Source of the DNA: an uncultured Pelagibacteraceae bacterium
GTDB lineage: Bacteria; Pseudomonadota; Alphaproteobacteria; Pelagibacterales; Pelagibacteraceae
Assembly: GCA_902519465.1 (NCBI GenBank)
Contig: CABYJW010000001.1
Span: forward strand, 1-64,000
DNA: 64,000 bases
Reading direction: 5' to 3'
Shown here in pieces: positions 29,903 to 40,003 of the stretch. Each line of letters opens with the position of its first letter. Position 1 is the stretch's first letter. The notes under the pieces were generated by a model. That model made no database searches and was not told the origin of the DNA. It worked only from the letters and a program-made list of their open reading frames with translations. The position numbers and the translations under genes are program-made.

Positions 29903-30026
29903 ATTTAGAACATTTTTTTGAACAATATTTAACGTTTTTCCAATTTAACCTCCATTTTTTTCTCCATGAAAATGGTCTTTTGCACACTTTGCAGGTTTTA
30001 AATGGTAGATCTTTTTTTTTGATCAT
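29889..30026 (-). CDS. DUF2256 zinc-ribbon-like protein (45 aa), not in ORF track
   Basis: MIKKKDLPFKTCKVCKRPFSWRKKWRLNWKNVKYCSKKCSKFRTV; start overlaps the stop of the upstream photolyase-related gene by 1 nt. Confidence 0.9.
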   Translation of the reverse strand: MIKKKDLPFKTCKVCKRPFSWRKKWRLNWKNVKYCSKKCSKFRTV

Positions 30027-31504
30027 TAAATGGTATTTTGTTTTATAAACTTGTCTGCTGACCTTAGGATCAATTTTTTTCTATCTGGTTTCATTTTATC
30101 AAAAATTCTGACCATCATTGAAAGTCTTGGATTTTTTAAAAAAAATTTCCTATTTTTATTTATAAAATTCCAATAAAGACCATCCATTACATTGCACCAT
30201 TCTCCTTTTTTAAAATCCATCATTTTTAAAAAATAAGCTGACCCACAAATATATGGTTTTGTTGCAAATATTCCTCCATCACTAAAAAGTCCCATGCCAT
30301 AAACATTTGGAGCCATTACCCAGTCAGAAGAATCAACGAACATTTCCATGAACCATTTATAAACTTGCTTTGGATTAATCTGGCAAAGATTCATTATGTT
30401 CGCCAAAATCATCAATCTTTCTATGTGATGTGACCATCCAAAATTTAATGCATTTTTTATTGAATGATCTAATGGATCAAGCCCCGTTGTTCCATTATAC
30501 CAAGATGCTTTCATTTTATTTTTATGATTGAAGAAATTAGTACCATCAAGACGTTTATCATAATTTTGGTATATTCCTCTCATAAATTCTCTCCAACCAA
30601 TTACTTGTCTAACGTAACCTTCTAAAGAATTAATTCTTACTTTATTTTCTACCTTTTTAACCTTTTCTAAAATTTCTCCAGGAGTAATTAGTCCAATGTT
30701 TATTAAAGGACTCAACGCGCTATGAAATAAAATATTGGATTTTTTACTTACAGCATCCTCATAATCCCCAAATAAGTCTATTTTGTTTTTGAGAAATTGA
30801 TCAAATAATTTTTGAGTTTGATCCCTTGTGGTTGGAAACCAAAAATTATTAGTAGACCCCGGGTGATTTTTAAAATTTACTTCAATGAAGTTTTTTAGAT
30901 CTTCCGTGTGAGATGTATTTTGAAATTTTAGATTTTTTGGTATATCAATTTTATCAGGTAACTTTTTTCTGTTATCTTCGTCAAAGCTCCATTTGCCTCC
31001 CTTTGGGGTTCCGTTTTTATTCATCAAAATATTTGTTTTAGACCTATTAATTTTATAAAAATTGGCCATAAATGGTTTCTTGGTGCCTTCAAGATATTTT
31101 TTGAATTCCGACCTCGAAGTTATAAACATAGGTGATTTAATTTCATTAAATTTTATATTCTTTCTCTTAAAAAATTTTTTAATTCTTTTTTCAAAAAAAA
31201 TATCTTCTATTTCAAAAAAACTTATTTCATTAATTTTTTTATCTTTTATCGTTCTCTCTAATTTTTTCTCGTAGGAAAGATTAAAGTCTTTATTGCAGTC
31301 CTTATAAATTATACTAAATTTTTTAGATTTTATTTCATCTTTAAAAGAACGCATCGAAGAAAGAAAAAGTAATATCTTAAGTTTGTGATGCTTTTGAAAA
31401 GTACATAAACCTAAATCTTCAGCCATATAAAAAGTATGATCTGAAAATTTATTAAGATACTTTGGATTAAATAGTTGATTTCCTAGAATTAAAAATAATT
31501 TCAT
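30026..31504 (-). CDS. Cryptochrome/photolyase-related protein (FeS-BCP/COG3046 type)
   Basis: LILGNQLF, MAEDLGLCTFQKHHKLKILLFLSSMR, YVRQVIGWREFMRGIY, MEMFVDSSDWVMAPNVYGMG. Confidence 0.92.
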   Translation of the reverse strand: MKLFLILGNQLFNPKYLNKFSDHTFYMAEDLGLCTFQKHHKLKILLFLSSMRSFKDEIKSKKFSIIYKDCNKDFNLSYEKKLERTIKDKKINEISFFEIEDIFFEKRIKKFFKRKNIKFNEIKSPMFITSRSEFKKYLEGTKKPFMANFYKINRSKTNILMNKNGTPKGGKWSFDEDNRKKLPDKIDIPKNLKFQNTSHTEDLKNFIEVNFKNHPGSTNNFWFPTTRDQTQKLFDQFLKNKIDLFGDYEDAVSKKSNILFHSALSPLINIGLITPGEILEKVKKVENKVRINSLEGYVRQVIGWREFMRGIYQNYDKRLDGTNFFNHKNKMKASWYNGTTGLDPLDHSIKNALNFGWSHHIERLMILANIMNLCQINPKQVYKWFMEMFVDSSDWVMAPNVYGMGLFSDGGIFATKPYICGSAYFLKMMDFKKGEWCNVMDGLYWNFINKNRKFFLKNPRLSMMVRIFDKMKPDRKKLILRSADKFIKQNTI

Positions 31505-31532
31505 TAAAATAAATTATATAAATTACTGTTTT

Positions 31533-32375
31533 TTAAGAATTAGCTGTTTTGAAGCACTCAATTGTATTACTTAATAAGCAAGCGATTGTCATTGGTCCTA
31601 CACCTCCAGGAACAGGTGTTATTGCTTTTGCAACTTTTGAAACCTCCTTAAAATCTACATCGCCTTCTAAGCCGTTTGCAGTTTTGTTTATTCCGACATC
31701 AATGACAATTGCGCCTTTTTTTACCCAGTCGCCTTTAACTAACTTTGGTTGTCCAACTGCAGCTATAATAATATCCGCTCTTTTGCACTCATTTTTTAAA
31801 TCTTTAGTTTTAGAGTGTGTAATTGTTACAGTACAATTTTCTTTTAACAAAAGTTGTGCCATTGGTTTTCCATTTAAATTTGATCTTCCTAAAATAACTG
31901 CATGTTTACCTTTTAAATCTTTTTCTACTTTTCGTAAAAGTAAGTAACAGCCTAAAGGAGTGCAAGGAACTTTGCTTTCATAACCTGAAGATAAATTTCC
32001 AACATTTACTGGATGGAAACCATCTACATCCTTATTAGGAAGAATGGCATCAATAATTTTTTTTTTATTTATATGCTTTGGCAAAGGTAGCTGTACTAAA
32101 ATACCTGAAATTTTTTTATCCTTATTTAGATTTGAAATTTTGTCTAAAACTGTTTTTTCATCAACGCTATCTGGGTATTTTATGACTTCTGAATTAATTC
32201 CAACATCCTTAGCATATTTCTCTTTATTTTTAACATAAATTTTACTCGCAGGATCTTCTCCTATTAAAATAACTGTGAGACCTGGAACAGATTTATAGGT
32301 TGCTTTGAATTCAATAATTTTTTTTTTTAATTCTTCTCTTAGTTCCTCAGCTATTTTTTTTCCATCAATTATCAT
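31533..32375 (-). CDS. folD: Bifunctional methylenetetrahydrofolate dehydrogenase/cyclohydrolase
   Basis: GILVQLPLPKH, KDVDGFHPVN, TPVPGGVGPMTIACLL. Confidence 0.97.
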   Translation of the reverse strand: MIIDGKKIAEELREELKKKIIEFKATYKSVPGLTVILIGEDPASKIYVKNKEKYAKDVGINSEVIKYPDSVDEKTVLDKISNLNKDKKISGILVQLPLPKHINKKKIIDAILPNKDVDGFHPVNVGNLSSGYESKVPCTPLGCYLLLRKVEKDLKGKHAVILGRSNLNGKPMAQLLLKENCTVTITHSKTKDLKNECKRADIIIAAVGQPKLVKGDWVKKGAIVIDVGINKTANGLEGDVDFKEVSKVAKAITPVPGGVGPMTIACLLSNTIECFKTANS

Positions 32376-32377
32376 AT

Positions 32378-32668
32378 TTAAAACATAGAAGGTGCTAAAA
32401 ATTCAAAAATTAAATTTCTTCCAAACATTAAAAGTAGAATTAAAACTACTGGAGAAATATCTACACTTCCAAGATTAGGTAAAAAATTTCTTATAGGTCT
32501 TAAAAGAGGATCTGTTAATTTATAACTAATATCTAATAAAGAATAAACTAGACGGTTTGATGTATTTAAAACACTGAAAGCGATCAACCAACTAAGAATA
32601 GCATTTATAATTAAAATCCAAATATAGATACTTATTACGCTATCTAATAAAATTAAAATAGACTTCAT
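32378..32668 (-). CDS. YggT family protein
   Basis: Two TM blocks, LRPIRNFLPNLGSVDISPVVLILLL. Confidence 0.92.
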   Translation of the reverse strand: MKSILILLDSVISIYIWILIINAILSWLIAFSVLNTSNRLVYSLLDISYKLTDPLLRPIRNFLPNLGSVDISPVVLILLLMFGRNLIFEFLAPSMF

Positions 32669-33759
32669 TATTTTTTCTCCACATAAATAGATTGGCTTGG
32701 AAAGGCAAATGAGGCTTTATTTTTTTCTACTATTTCCTTAATAGCAATTGCGAGTCTTTCTTTTACTTTAAGCCATTCTGACCATTTATTAGTATTAGTA
32801 AAACATCTGACGTACATGTCTATAGAGCTGTCAGAAAATTTATCAATTCTGACTGCGTGCATTGTATTATCGCTAATTTTATATTCTTTAGAGGTAGTTA
32901 TGTATTTATCTATTTCATCACGAATTTTTTTTAATTGCTCAATTGTAGTGTCGTACTGTAAAGTAATAATCCAACTAATCCTCCAATTGGTTGTTTCACT
33001 TACATTTATGACTGCATTTTCCGCAAATTGAAAATTTGGAATAACAGCAACCGATTTGTCAAATTTTCTTACAACTGTTGATCTAAAGCCAATACGTTCG
33101 ACTATTCCTTCAATTATATCTTCTACTATTATCCAGTCTCCAACTTTAAATCTTTTTTCAACCAAAACTAAAATACCTGATATTAAATTCTTAAATAAGT
33201 CCTGGGCTCCTAATGCAACTGCTACACCGAATAAACCTAAACCAGCAATAATTGGGCCAATCTTAATTCCCCAAAGCTCTAAAACGGCAGCTGCACCTAA
33301 GATTAAAATTAAAATTTTGAATGCTTTTATAATCCAATTTAATAAGTCTTTTGACAAAAGATCTTCTACAGTTTTAATCAAAACAGAAATAGGACCGATT
33401 ATTTGATGTAGTGACCAAAATATTAATATTGTGATTAATGTCCTATTAGCATTATCTATAAAACTTTCTGTGCCAGATCCAAAAGATACATAGCTAGTAG
33501 ATATGAAAAAACCAATTACAATTGGAAAGAATTTGAGTGGTCCCTTTAATGACTCAACTAAAGAGTTATCAAAACGATTTGAGGTTTTGGAAACATATTT
33601 TTCAAGCCTTTTGATAAAAAATTTTGCAAACAAACCCCTTAATAAAAGAAATAAAAGAAATATAAAAAGTGCAATAATAATTTCAGAAATATTAATACCG
33701 GAAATTCCATTTCTCCAAACTTCTAGAAATAAACTTATAAATTGTTCTATTTTATCCAT
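32668..33759 (-). CDS. MscS-family mechanosensitive channel
   Basis: GLGLFGVAVALGAQDLFKNLISGILVLVEKRFKVGDWI. Confidence 0.93.
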   Translation of the reverse strand: MDKIEQFISLFLEVWRNGISGINISEIIIALFIFLLFLLLRGLFAKFFIKRLEKYVSKTSNRFDNSLVESLKGPLKFFPIVIGFFISTSYVSFGSGTESFIDNANRTLITILIFWSLHQIIGPISVLIKTVEDLLSKDLLNWIIKAFKILILILGAAAVLELWGIKIGPIIAGLGLFGVAVALGAQDLFKNLISGILVLVEKRFKVGDWIIVEDIIEGIVERIGFRSTVVRKFDKSVAVIPNFQFAENAVINVSETTNWRISWIITLQYDTTIEQLKKIRDEIDKYITTSKEYKISDNTMHAVRIDKFSDSSIDMYVRCFTNTNKWSEWLKVKERLAIAIKEIVEKNKASFAFPSQSIYVEKK

Positions 33760-34453
33760 TTTTAATTTGATCTATTTTATTAAACTCCTCGCCAGGATTA
33801 AAAACTACCGTTTTCCAACCTTTTGATTTTAAAAAAATTTCAATTTTTTTACTTATACACATAACTGTGCATTGTGTCATTAATTCTGCAAGGGAGTATT
33901 TTTTTATAATTTCATCGAAACTTTCTGCGCTTCTATTTGAGTAAATAAGAGCAATATTTGGAGGATATTTTTTAATTAACTCTAAACTTTCCATATTTAT
34001 ATCTGTAATTTTGGTTGAGTTATAATTAACGATTTTATTCACTTTAAAACCACTTTTTTTAAGCTCAAAATCCAAATCAATAGAGGTTATATCTCCACAT
34101 AAATAAGCTAACTTTTTTGCTTTATTTTCAAAATTAATAATCAAATTTTTTAGTGCATTTACGGTTCCAGAGGCTGCAACAGTATTATTAAAACCTTTTA
34201 GCCTCAAAGACCTCTCTGTTAGGTTGCCTACACAAAAACATTTAATACTTTTATCTTCATTTTCTGTTTTTAAAAATCTTACCGCATTTGCACTTGTAAA
34301 TATAAGCCCATCATAATCTTTTGTGTTAAGTGGTTTCATATTTGATGATTTGATGCTTAAAGTAGGCATATGAATAATTTTATTGTCTGATGACAAAAAG
34401 TTGCTCATTAGATCCTCCGCATCTATTAATGGTCTTGTAAAAATTATATTCAT
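33752..34453 (-). CDS. hemD: Uroporphyrinogen-III synthase
   Basis: GLIFTSANAVRFL; immediately downstream of hemC. Confidence 0.88.
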   Translation of the reverse strand: MNIIFTRPLIDAEDLMSNFLSSDNKIIHMPTLSIKSSNMKPLNTKDYDGLIFTSANAVRFLKTENEDKSIKCFCVGNLTERSLRLKGFNNTVAASGTVNALKNLIINFENKAKKLAYLCGDITSIDLDFELKKSGFKVNKIVNYNSTKITDINMESLELIKKYPPNIALIYSNRSAESFDEIIKKYSLAELMTQCTVMCISKKIEIFLKSKGWKTVVFNPGEEFNKIDQIKNG

Positions 34454-35370
34454 CTTTTTTTTATAAAGTTTTTTCCTGACTGTTTTAGAATTTCTTCACC
34501 AGCAATTTTGCCTAATAGCTCTGGCTTATTTTCTTTTCCAATTTTTGTTATATTATAAACCTTGGTACCATCATCAGAAAATAACTGAGCTTTTAATTCT
34601 ATATCTTTTTTATTAAGAACTGCATTACACCCAACTGCAGTATCACAGTCGCCACCTAATGTTTTTAAAAAACTTCTTTCTGCCAATGCACATGTCTCCG
34701 TTTCTTTATGATTTATTTCTTTTAGAATTTTTTTTATGTGATCATCTTGAGCTCTGCATTGAACTGCGACTATTCCTTGTCCTGCTGTAGGTAGAAAATC
34801 CTTTAATGAAAATATTTCTTTAGCATATTTTTCGAGATTTAATACTTTTAGACCTGCTAAAGCTAAAACAGCTCCATCGTATTCTCCATTTTCAATTTTT
34901 TTAATTCTGGTATCTACATTTCCTCGTATGCTTTCGACCTTAATATTTCTATTGAATTGTTTTAATTGAAGCCCTCTTCTTCTTGAACTTGATCCAATTT
35001 TCTGGCCTTTTAATTCCGATAATTTTTTAAATTTTGAGGAAACTAAAGTATCCCGTGGATCATTTCTTTTTAAATATGCTTGAATAACAAGACCCTCTGT
35101 TTCGACTGAGTCCAAATCCTTCAAAGAATGCACTGCGATATCAATTTCTTTGGAAATTAATTTATCCTCTATTTCTTTGCAAAATAAATTTTTACCTCCG
35201 ATTTCTGATATTTTTTTTTTATCAAATAAATCTCCGGATGTTTTTATGGTCTTTAAGATTACTTCTTTATCCAGAGCTGGCTTAATATTTGATAATAAAC
35301 TAAGAACCTTATTTGCATAAGCTATGGAAAGTTTGCTTCCTCTAGATCCTAAAATTATTTTATTACTCAT
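34450..35370 (-). CDS. hemC: Hydroxymethylbilane synthase
   Basis: LGSRGSKLSIAYA, HSLKDLDS, RRGLQLKQ, LGGDCDTAVG. Confidence 0.96.
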   Translation of the reverse strand: MSNKIILGSRGSKLSIAYANKVLSLLSNIKPALDKEVILKTIKTSGDLFDKKKISEIGGKNLFCKEIEDKLISKEIDIAVHSLKDLDSVETEGLVIQAYLKRNDPRDTLVSSKFKKLSELKGQKIGSSSRRRGLQLKQFNRNIKVESIRGNVDTRIKKIENGEYDGAVLALAGLKVLNLEKYAKEIFSLKDFLPTAGQGIVAVQCRAQDDHIKKILKEINHKETETCALAERSFLKTLGGDCDTAVGCNAVLNKKDIELKAQLFSDDGTKVYNITKIGKENKPELLGKIAGEEILKQSGKNFIKKR

Positions 35371-35407
35371 TTATATATATAGATTTATATTTTATAATAT
35401 CTAATTA

Positions 35408-36484
35408 ATGAAAAAAAAACTTACTTTTTTGGGAATTGAAACCAGCTGTGACGAAACTGCTGCATCGGTTGTGCAGGAAAATACTGATGGTACTGCCTTG
35501 GTTTTATCAAATATAGTTTCCAGCCAAATAAAAGAACATAAAAAATTTGGAGGAATAGTTCCTGAAATCGCAGCTAGAGCGCATGTTGAAAATATTGAGT
35601 TAATAATTCAAGAGGCAATTTATAAAAGCAAAAAGAAAATAAAAGATTTTGATGGTATAGCAGCTACAAGAGGGCCTGGTTTAGTTGTTTGTTTAAATAT
35701 TGGTTTTAGCATCGGAAAGAGTATCTCTGCTGCAGCAGGGAAAAAATTTTTTCCTATAAATCATTTAGAGGGACATGTTTTAAGTCCTGGAATCGAGAAT
35801 AAAATTTCTTTTCCTTATTTAGTTTTATTAGTTTCAGGCGGGCACTCCCAATTTTTAATTGCTAAAGGATTAAATGATTATAAACAAATTGGAACAACTA
35901 TAGATGATGCTGTGGGAGAAGCATTTGATAAAACTTCTAAAATTTTAGATTTGGGTTATCCTGGTGGACCGAGTGTAGAAAAATTTGCAAAAAGAGGAGA
36001 CAAAGATAGCTACGAACTCCCACTTCCGATTATAAACAGAGGTGGTTGTAATTTATCTTTAGCGGGTCTTAAAACTGATGTTTTAAGAAAATCAAAAAAT
36101 ATAAAATCAATTCAGGATAAATACAACTTAGCAGCATCTTTTCAAGAAACGATAAATAAAATTCTGGTAAAAAAAACTGAAATTGCAATGAGAGAATTTA
36201 ATAAAGAAATTTCTAGTAAAACTTCTAAAGCATTTGTTATAGTTGGAGGTGTTGCGGCGAATGAAAGTATAAGAAAAAATTTAAAAAAAATATCCAAAAA
36301 AATGAATTTTAAATGTATTTTTCCATCAAAAGAATTTTGTGGTGATAATGCAGCAATGATTGCCTGGGCTGGAATACAAAGATTTAAAAAAAAATTGTTT
36401 GATAAAGAAAATTTGATTGTTAAATCAAGATGGCCTCTAGACAAGAACGCTCCTTTCCTTAAAGGGCCTGGTATTAAACTTTAA
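35408..36484 (+). CDS. tsaD: tRNA threonylcarbamoyladenosine biosynthesis protein TsaD
   Basis: GIETSCDETAASVV, EGHVLSPG, SGGHSQFLIA. Confidence 0.97.
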   Translation: MKKKLTFLGIETSCDETAASVVQENTDGTALVLSNIVSSQIKEHKKFGGIVPEIAARAHVENIELIIQEAIYKSKKKIKDFDGIAATRGPGLVVCLNIGFSIGKSISAAAGKKFFPINHLEGHVLSPGIENKISFPYLVLLVSGGHSQFLIAKGLNDYKQIGTTIDDAVGEAFDKTSKILDLGYPGGPSVEKFAKRGDKDSYELPLPIINRGGCNLSLAGLKTDVLRKSKNIKSIQDKYNLAASFQETINKILVKKTEIAMREFNKEISSKTSKAFVIVGGVAANESIRKNLKKISKKMNFKCIFPSKEFCGDNAAMIAWAGIQRFKKKLFDKENLIVKSRWPLDKNAPFLKGPGIKL

Positions 36485-36903
36485 TGCAATATTGGTTGCT
36501 TAAATCTGAACCTAATGTTTGGTCAATTGATCACCAAAAAAAAGCTGGCTTAAAGGGTGTAGCTTGGGATGGTGTTAGGAATTATCAAGCAGCAAATAAT
36601 TTAAAAAAAATGAAATTTGGAGATCTGTGTTTTTTTTATCACTCAAACATTGGTAAAGAGATTGTGGGGACTGTTAAGGTTATTAAAGACGCATTTATTG
36701 ATAAAACTGATAAAAAGAAAAGGTTCGTTGCTGTTCAAGTCAGGTTTGTTGAAAAATTCAATTATCCAATTTCCCTCGAAAAAATTAAAAAAAATAAGGA
36801 TATTTCTCACCTACCCCTAATAAAACAGAGTAGATTATCTGTGATGCCCATAGACTATAAAAGCTGGAAAATTATATACAAGATGGGTAAGATAAATTTT
36901 TAA
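36484..36903 (+). CDS. EVE domain protein
   Basis: [40 protein letters not shown]. Confidence 0.93.
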   Translation: MQYWLLKSEPNVWSIDHQKKAGLKGVAWDGVRNYQAANNLKKMKFGDLCFFYHSNIGKEIVGTVKVIKDAFIDKTDKKKRFVAVQVRFVEKFNYPISLEKIKKNKDISHLPLIKQSRLSVMPIDYKSWKIIYKMGKINF

Positions 36904-36922
36904 TTTCATAAATGGAATAAAA

Positions 36923-38986
36923 ATGGCAAAAAGAAGTAAAAAGAAAAAGCACAAAAAAAAAGGCAAAAAATCTTTAAGAAAAAAAAAATTAACTAAAAAA
37001 AGAAAAAAAATATCTAGGAAAAAACTTTCTAAAGAAACAAAAGATATTGATGGAAATTTAGTTTTTAAAGTTCCAGAAAAATGGTCTAATCAAGCCTACG
37101 TCAACAAATCTCAATACGAAAAAAAATATAATTTATCTATCAAGAATAATGAAGATTTTTGGGCAAAAGAGGGAAAAAGAATTAATTGGATTAAACCTTA
37201 CACAAAGATAAAGGATGTCAAGTACAGTAAGGATGATGTTCATATTAAATGGTATTATGATGGAACCCTAAATGCTTCAGCCAATTGCATTGATAGACAT
37301 TTAGAAAAGAAAAGCAATAAGACTGCAATAATTTGGGTGGGGGACGACCCGAGCGATTCAAAAAAAATATCTTACAAGGAACTTCACAAAAATGTTTGTA
37401 AAGCTGCAAATGGCCTAAGAAGTTTAGGGATACAAAAAGGAGATAGAGTTACGATTTATCTTACTATGATTCCAGAATTAGCTTACACAATGTTGGCCTG
37501 TACGAGAATTGGAGCTATACATTCAATAATCTTTGGAGGTTTTTCTCCTGACTCAATAGCAACAAGAATAAATGACTGTGAGTCTGACTACGTTATAACT
37601 GCGGATGAAGGTGTAAGAGGTGGAAAGATAATCCCGCTTAAAAAAATCGCAGATGAAGCAATGATGCAATGTCCTAACGTTAAAAAATGTGTGGTTGTTA
37701 AAAGAACAGGTAATGAGGTTAATTGGGATAACGAACGAGATATATCTTATGATGAGATGATTAAAAATGTTTCTGACAAATGTCCTCCGGAGGAAATGAA
37801 TGCTGAAGATCCAATGTTTATACTCTACACCTCAGGTTCAACTGGAAAGCCTAAAGGAGTTTTGCATACTACGGGTGGCTACATGGTCTATGCATCCATG
37901 ACACATCAGTATATATTTGATTACAAGCCAAAAGATATTTATTTTTGTAGTGCAGATATTGGTTGGGTAACTGGACATAGTTATATTATTTATGGTCCAC
38001 TTTCAAATGGAGCAACAACTATTATGTTTGAAGGGATTCCTACTTACCCTGATAGTTCGAGATGGTGGCAGATAATAGACAAATATAAAGTAAATATTTT
38101 TTATACAGCTCCCACAGCAATTCGAGCGCTGATGCGAGAAGGTAATGCTCCTGTTAAAAAAACTAGCAGAAAAACTTTAAAATTACTTGGTACTGTTGGT
38201 GAACCAATAAATCCAGAAGCATGGATGTGGTATTACAAAGTTGTTGGAGATTCTAAGTGCCCAATCGTTGACACGTGGTGGCAAACTGAAACTGGCGGAA
38301 TATTAATTTCACCTCAACCTGGAGCAATTAATTTGAAACCAGGGTCCGCTACAAAACCTTTTTATGGAATCAAGCCAGCTATAGTAGATGAAAATGGAAA
38401 AGTAATAAAAGGGGCAGGCAAAGGTAGACTTTGCATGCTTCAATCTTGGCCAGGTCAAATGAGAACAGTTTATGGAGACCATGAAAGATTTATAAAAACA
38501 TATTTTTCACAATTTGATGGTAAATATTTTACTGGTGATGGATGTAGACGAGATAAAGATGGATACTATTGGATAACAGGAAGAGTAGACGATGTAATTA
38601 TTGTTTCGGGACACAATCTAGGCACTGCAGAAATTGAAAGTGCATTTGTTGCTCATACAAAAGTTGCTGAAGCTGCTGTTGTTGGTTACCCTCACGATAT
38701 AAAAGGAAATGGGCTTTATTGTTATGTTACTCTTAATGCTGGTGAAAACCCTGATGGAGATTTGGAAAGAGAACTCAAGTTATGGGTTCGAAAACAAATT
38801 GGTCCAATAGCAACACCAGATCATATACAATTTTCTCCAGGACTACCAAAAACAAGGTCGGGAAAAATTATGAGAAGAATTTTAAGAAAAATCGCAGCCA
38901 ATGAACATCATGATTTAGGAGATACAACAACTTTGGCTGACCCTTCTGTGGTAGATTCATTGGTCGAGAATAGAAAGAATAAATAA
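36923..38986 (+). CDS. acs: Acetyl-CoA synthetase with Lys-rich N-terminal extension
   Basis: [48 protein letters not shown]. Confidence 0.96.
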   Translation: MAKRSKKKKHKKKGKKSLRKKKLTKKRKKISRKKLSKETKDIDGNLVFKVPEKWSNQAYVNKSQYEKKYNLSIKNNEDFWAKEGKRINWIKPYTKIKDVKYSKDDVHIKWYYDGTLNASANCIDRHLEKKSNKTAIIWVGDDPSDSKKISYKELHKNVCKAANGLRSLGIQKGDRVTIYLTMIPELAYTMLACTRIGAIHSIIFGGFSPDSIATRINDCESDYVITADEGVRGGKIIPLKKIADEAMMQCPNVKKCVVVKRTGNEVNWDNERDISYDEMIKNVSDKCPPEEMNAEDPMFILYTSGSTGKPKGVLHTTGGYMVYASMTHQYIFDYKPKDIYFCSADIGWVTGHSYIIYGPLSNGATTIMFEGIPTYPDSSRWWQIIDKYKVNIFYTAPTAIRALMREGNAPVKKTSRKTLKLLGTVGEPINPEAWMWYYKVVGDSKCPIVDTWWQTETGGILISPQPGAINLKPGSATKPFYGIKPAIVDENGKVIKGAGKGRLCMLQSWPGQMRTVYGDHERFIKTYFSQFDGKYFTGDGCRRDKDGYYWITGRVDDVIIVSGHNLGTAEIESAFVAHTKVAEAAVVGYPHDIKGNGLYCYVTLNAGENPDGDLERELKLWVRKQIGPIATPDHIQFSPGLPKTRSGKIMRRILRKIAANEHHDLGDTTTLADPSVVDSLVENRKNK

Positions 38987-38990
38987 TTTT

Positions 38991-39623
38991 TTAGCTATTA
39001 TTAAATTTATTAGTTAATCTTTTGAACTCGTTTTGAACGTTGTTCCATTTTAAAAACATAGAGTTAATTACAATTTTTTTATCTAATTTTTTCAATTCAT
39101 CTGCAATAGGAGACCAATTGTAAAGTTCGTTACAACTAAATTCAAAAGGTTTCGAGTTATAATAATTTAACCAATCAATATTTGAGTATCTTGAGTTAAA
39201 TTCTCTCGTTGCATTTTCGTATGCGTCTGAAATCATGCCATTTGCTTTTTCTGTATTTAAAATTTCAAAGAAAACTTTGTTTGCATCTTCTGTTTTAGTA
39301 ATTTTTTTTTCTTTATACAAAAAAGAGAAGCAAAAAAAAGTGCTATCAATCAAAGAGGCTGCATAAATATGCCATTTAGCAATATTTATAGAGTTTAAAA
39401 AATCTTTATTCTCAAACATAATTACATGTTTTGCTCCCATTCTTGTTTTGAGATATCCATACAAAGTCATTTGGCTAACTTGCGCCGATTGTTCTTGAAT
39501 AAAATTTTTTACTTGATCAACAGATCTTATTGGACGGTATTTCGTGAAGAGACGCTTCAGAGGAAATATGTATTTTTGTATATCTTTTAGATTCAATTTC
39601 ACGTTGTATTTACTATTTATCAA
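38991..39623 (-). CDS. Conserved hypothetical protein
   Basis: 210 aa ORF; no family recognised with confidence. Confidence 0.75.
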   Translation of the reverse strand: MINSKYNVKLNLKDIQKYIFPLKRLFTKYRPIRSVDQVKNFIQEQSAQVSQMTLYGYLKTRMGAKHVIMFENKDFLNSINIAKWHIYAASLIDSTFFCFSFLYKEKKITKTEDANKVFFEILNTEKANGMISDAYENATREFNSRYSNIDWLNYYNSKPFEFSCNELYNWSPIADELKKLDKKIVINSMFLKWNNVQNEFKRLTNKFNNS

Positions 39624-39742
39624 ACTATTTTACCCATTAAAAGGGTGGTATTTTGCAATTTCAAGAGATTTTTTGACTTTTAATTGACGTTGATTTGGGT
39701 ATGCTTCCCCAAAACTCTTAACAAATTAAAGGGAGGAAAGAC

Positions 39743-40003
39743 ATGTCAAACAAAGAAGCACATTGGCAAAAGACCAAAAACCATATGTTTGTAACATTGG
39801 CTATTTGGTTCTTTTTCTCAATAGTAATATTTATGTTCGGCGAGTCGGTAAATCAGGGATCGTTTCTTGGTTATCCATTAGCTTATTATATGTCGGCACA
39901 AGGATCTCTTGCTGCTTTCGTAGTTTTAATCTTTTGGTTTGCTAACAAACAGGAGAAAATCGACGACGAACACGGATATGGTGGCGAAAAGGAGGATGAC
40001 TAA
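39743..40003 (+). CDS. DUF4212 symporter small subunit
   Basis: Two-TM protein directly upstream of an SSS transporter, GSLAAFVVLIFWFANKQEKIDDEHG. Confidence 0.88.
   Translation: MSNKEAHWQKTKNHMFVTLAIWFFFSIVIFMFGESVNQGSFLGYPLAYYMSAQGSLAAFVVLIFWFANKQEKIDDEHGYGGEKEDD

Noticed and set aside
33056-33826. Plus-strand ORFs over mscS
   Set aside because: Shadow frames of a conserved MscS gene
36923-37060. Separate small basic protein gene upstream of acs
   Set aside because: No stop codon or alternative start separates it from acs; one continuous frame
39650-39742. Riboswitch-like leader before the DUF4212/SSS genes (TTTGGG...CCCAAA hairpin)
   Set aside because: Only a single short 6-bp hairpin, no known riboswitch core
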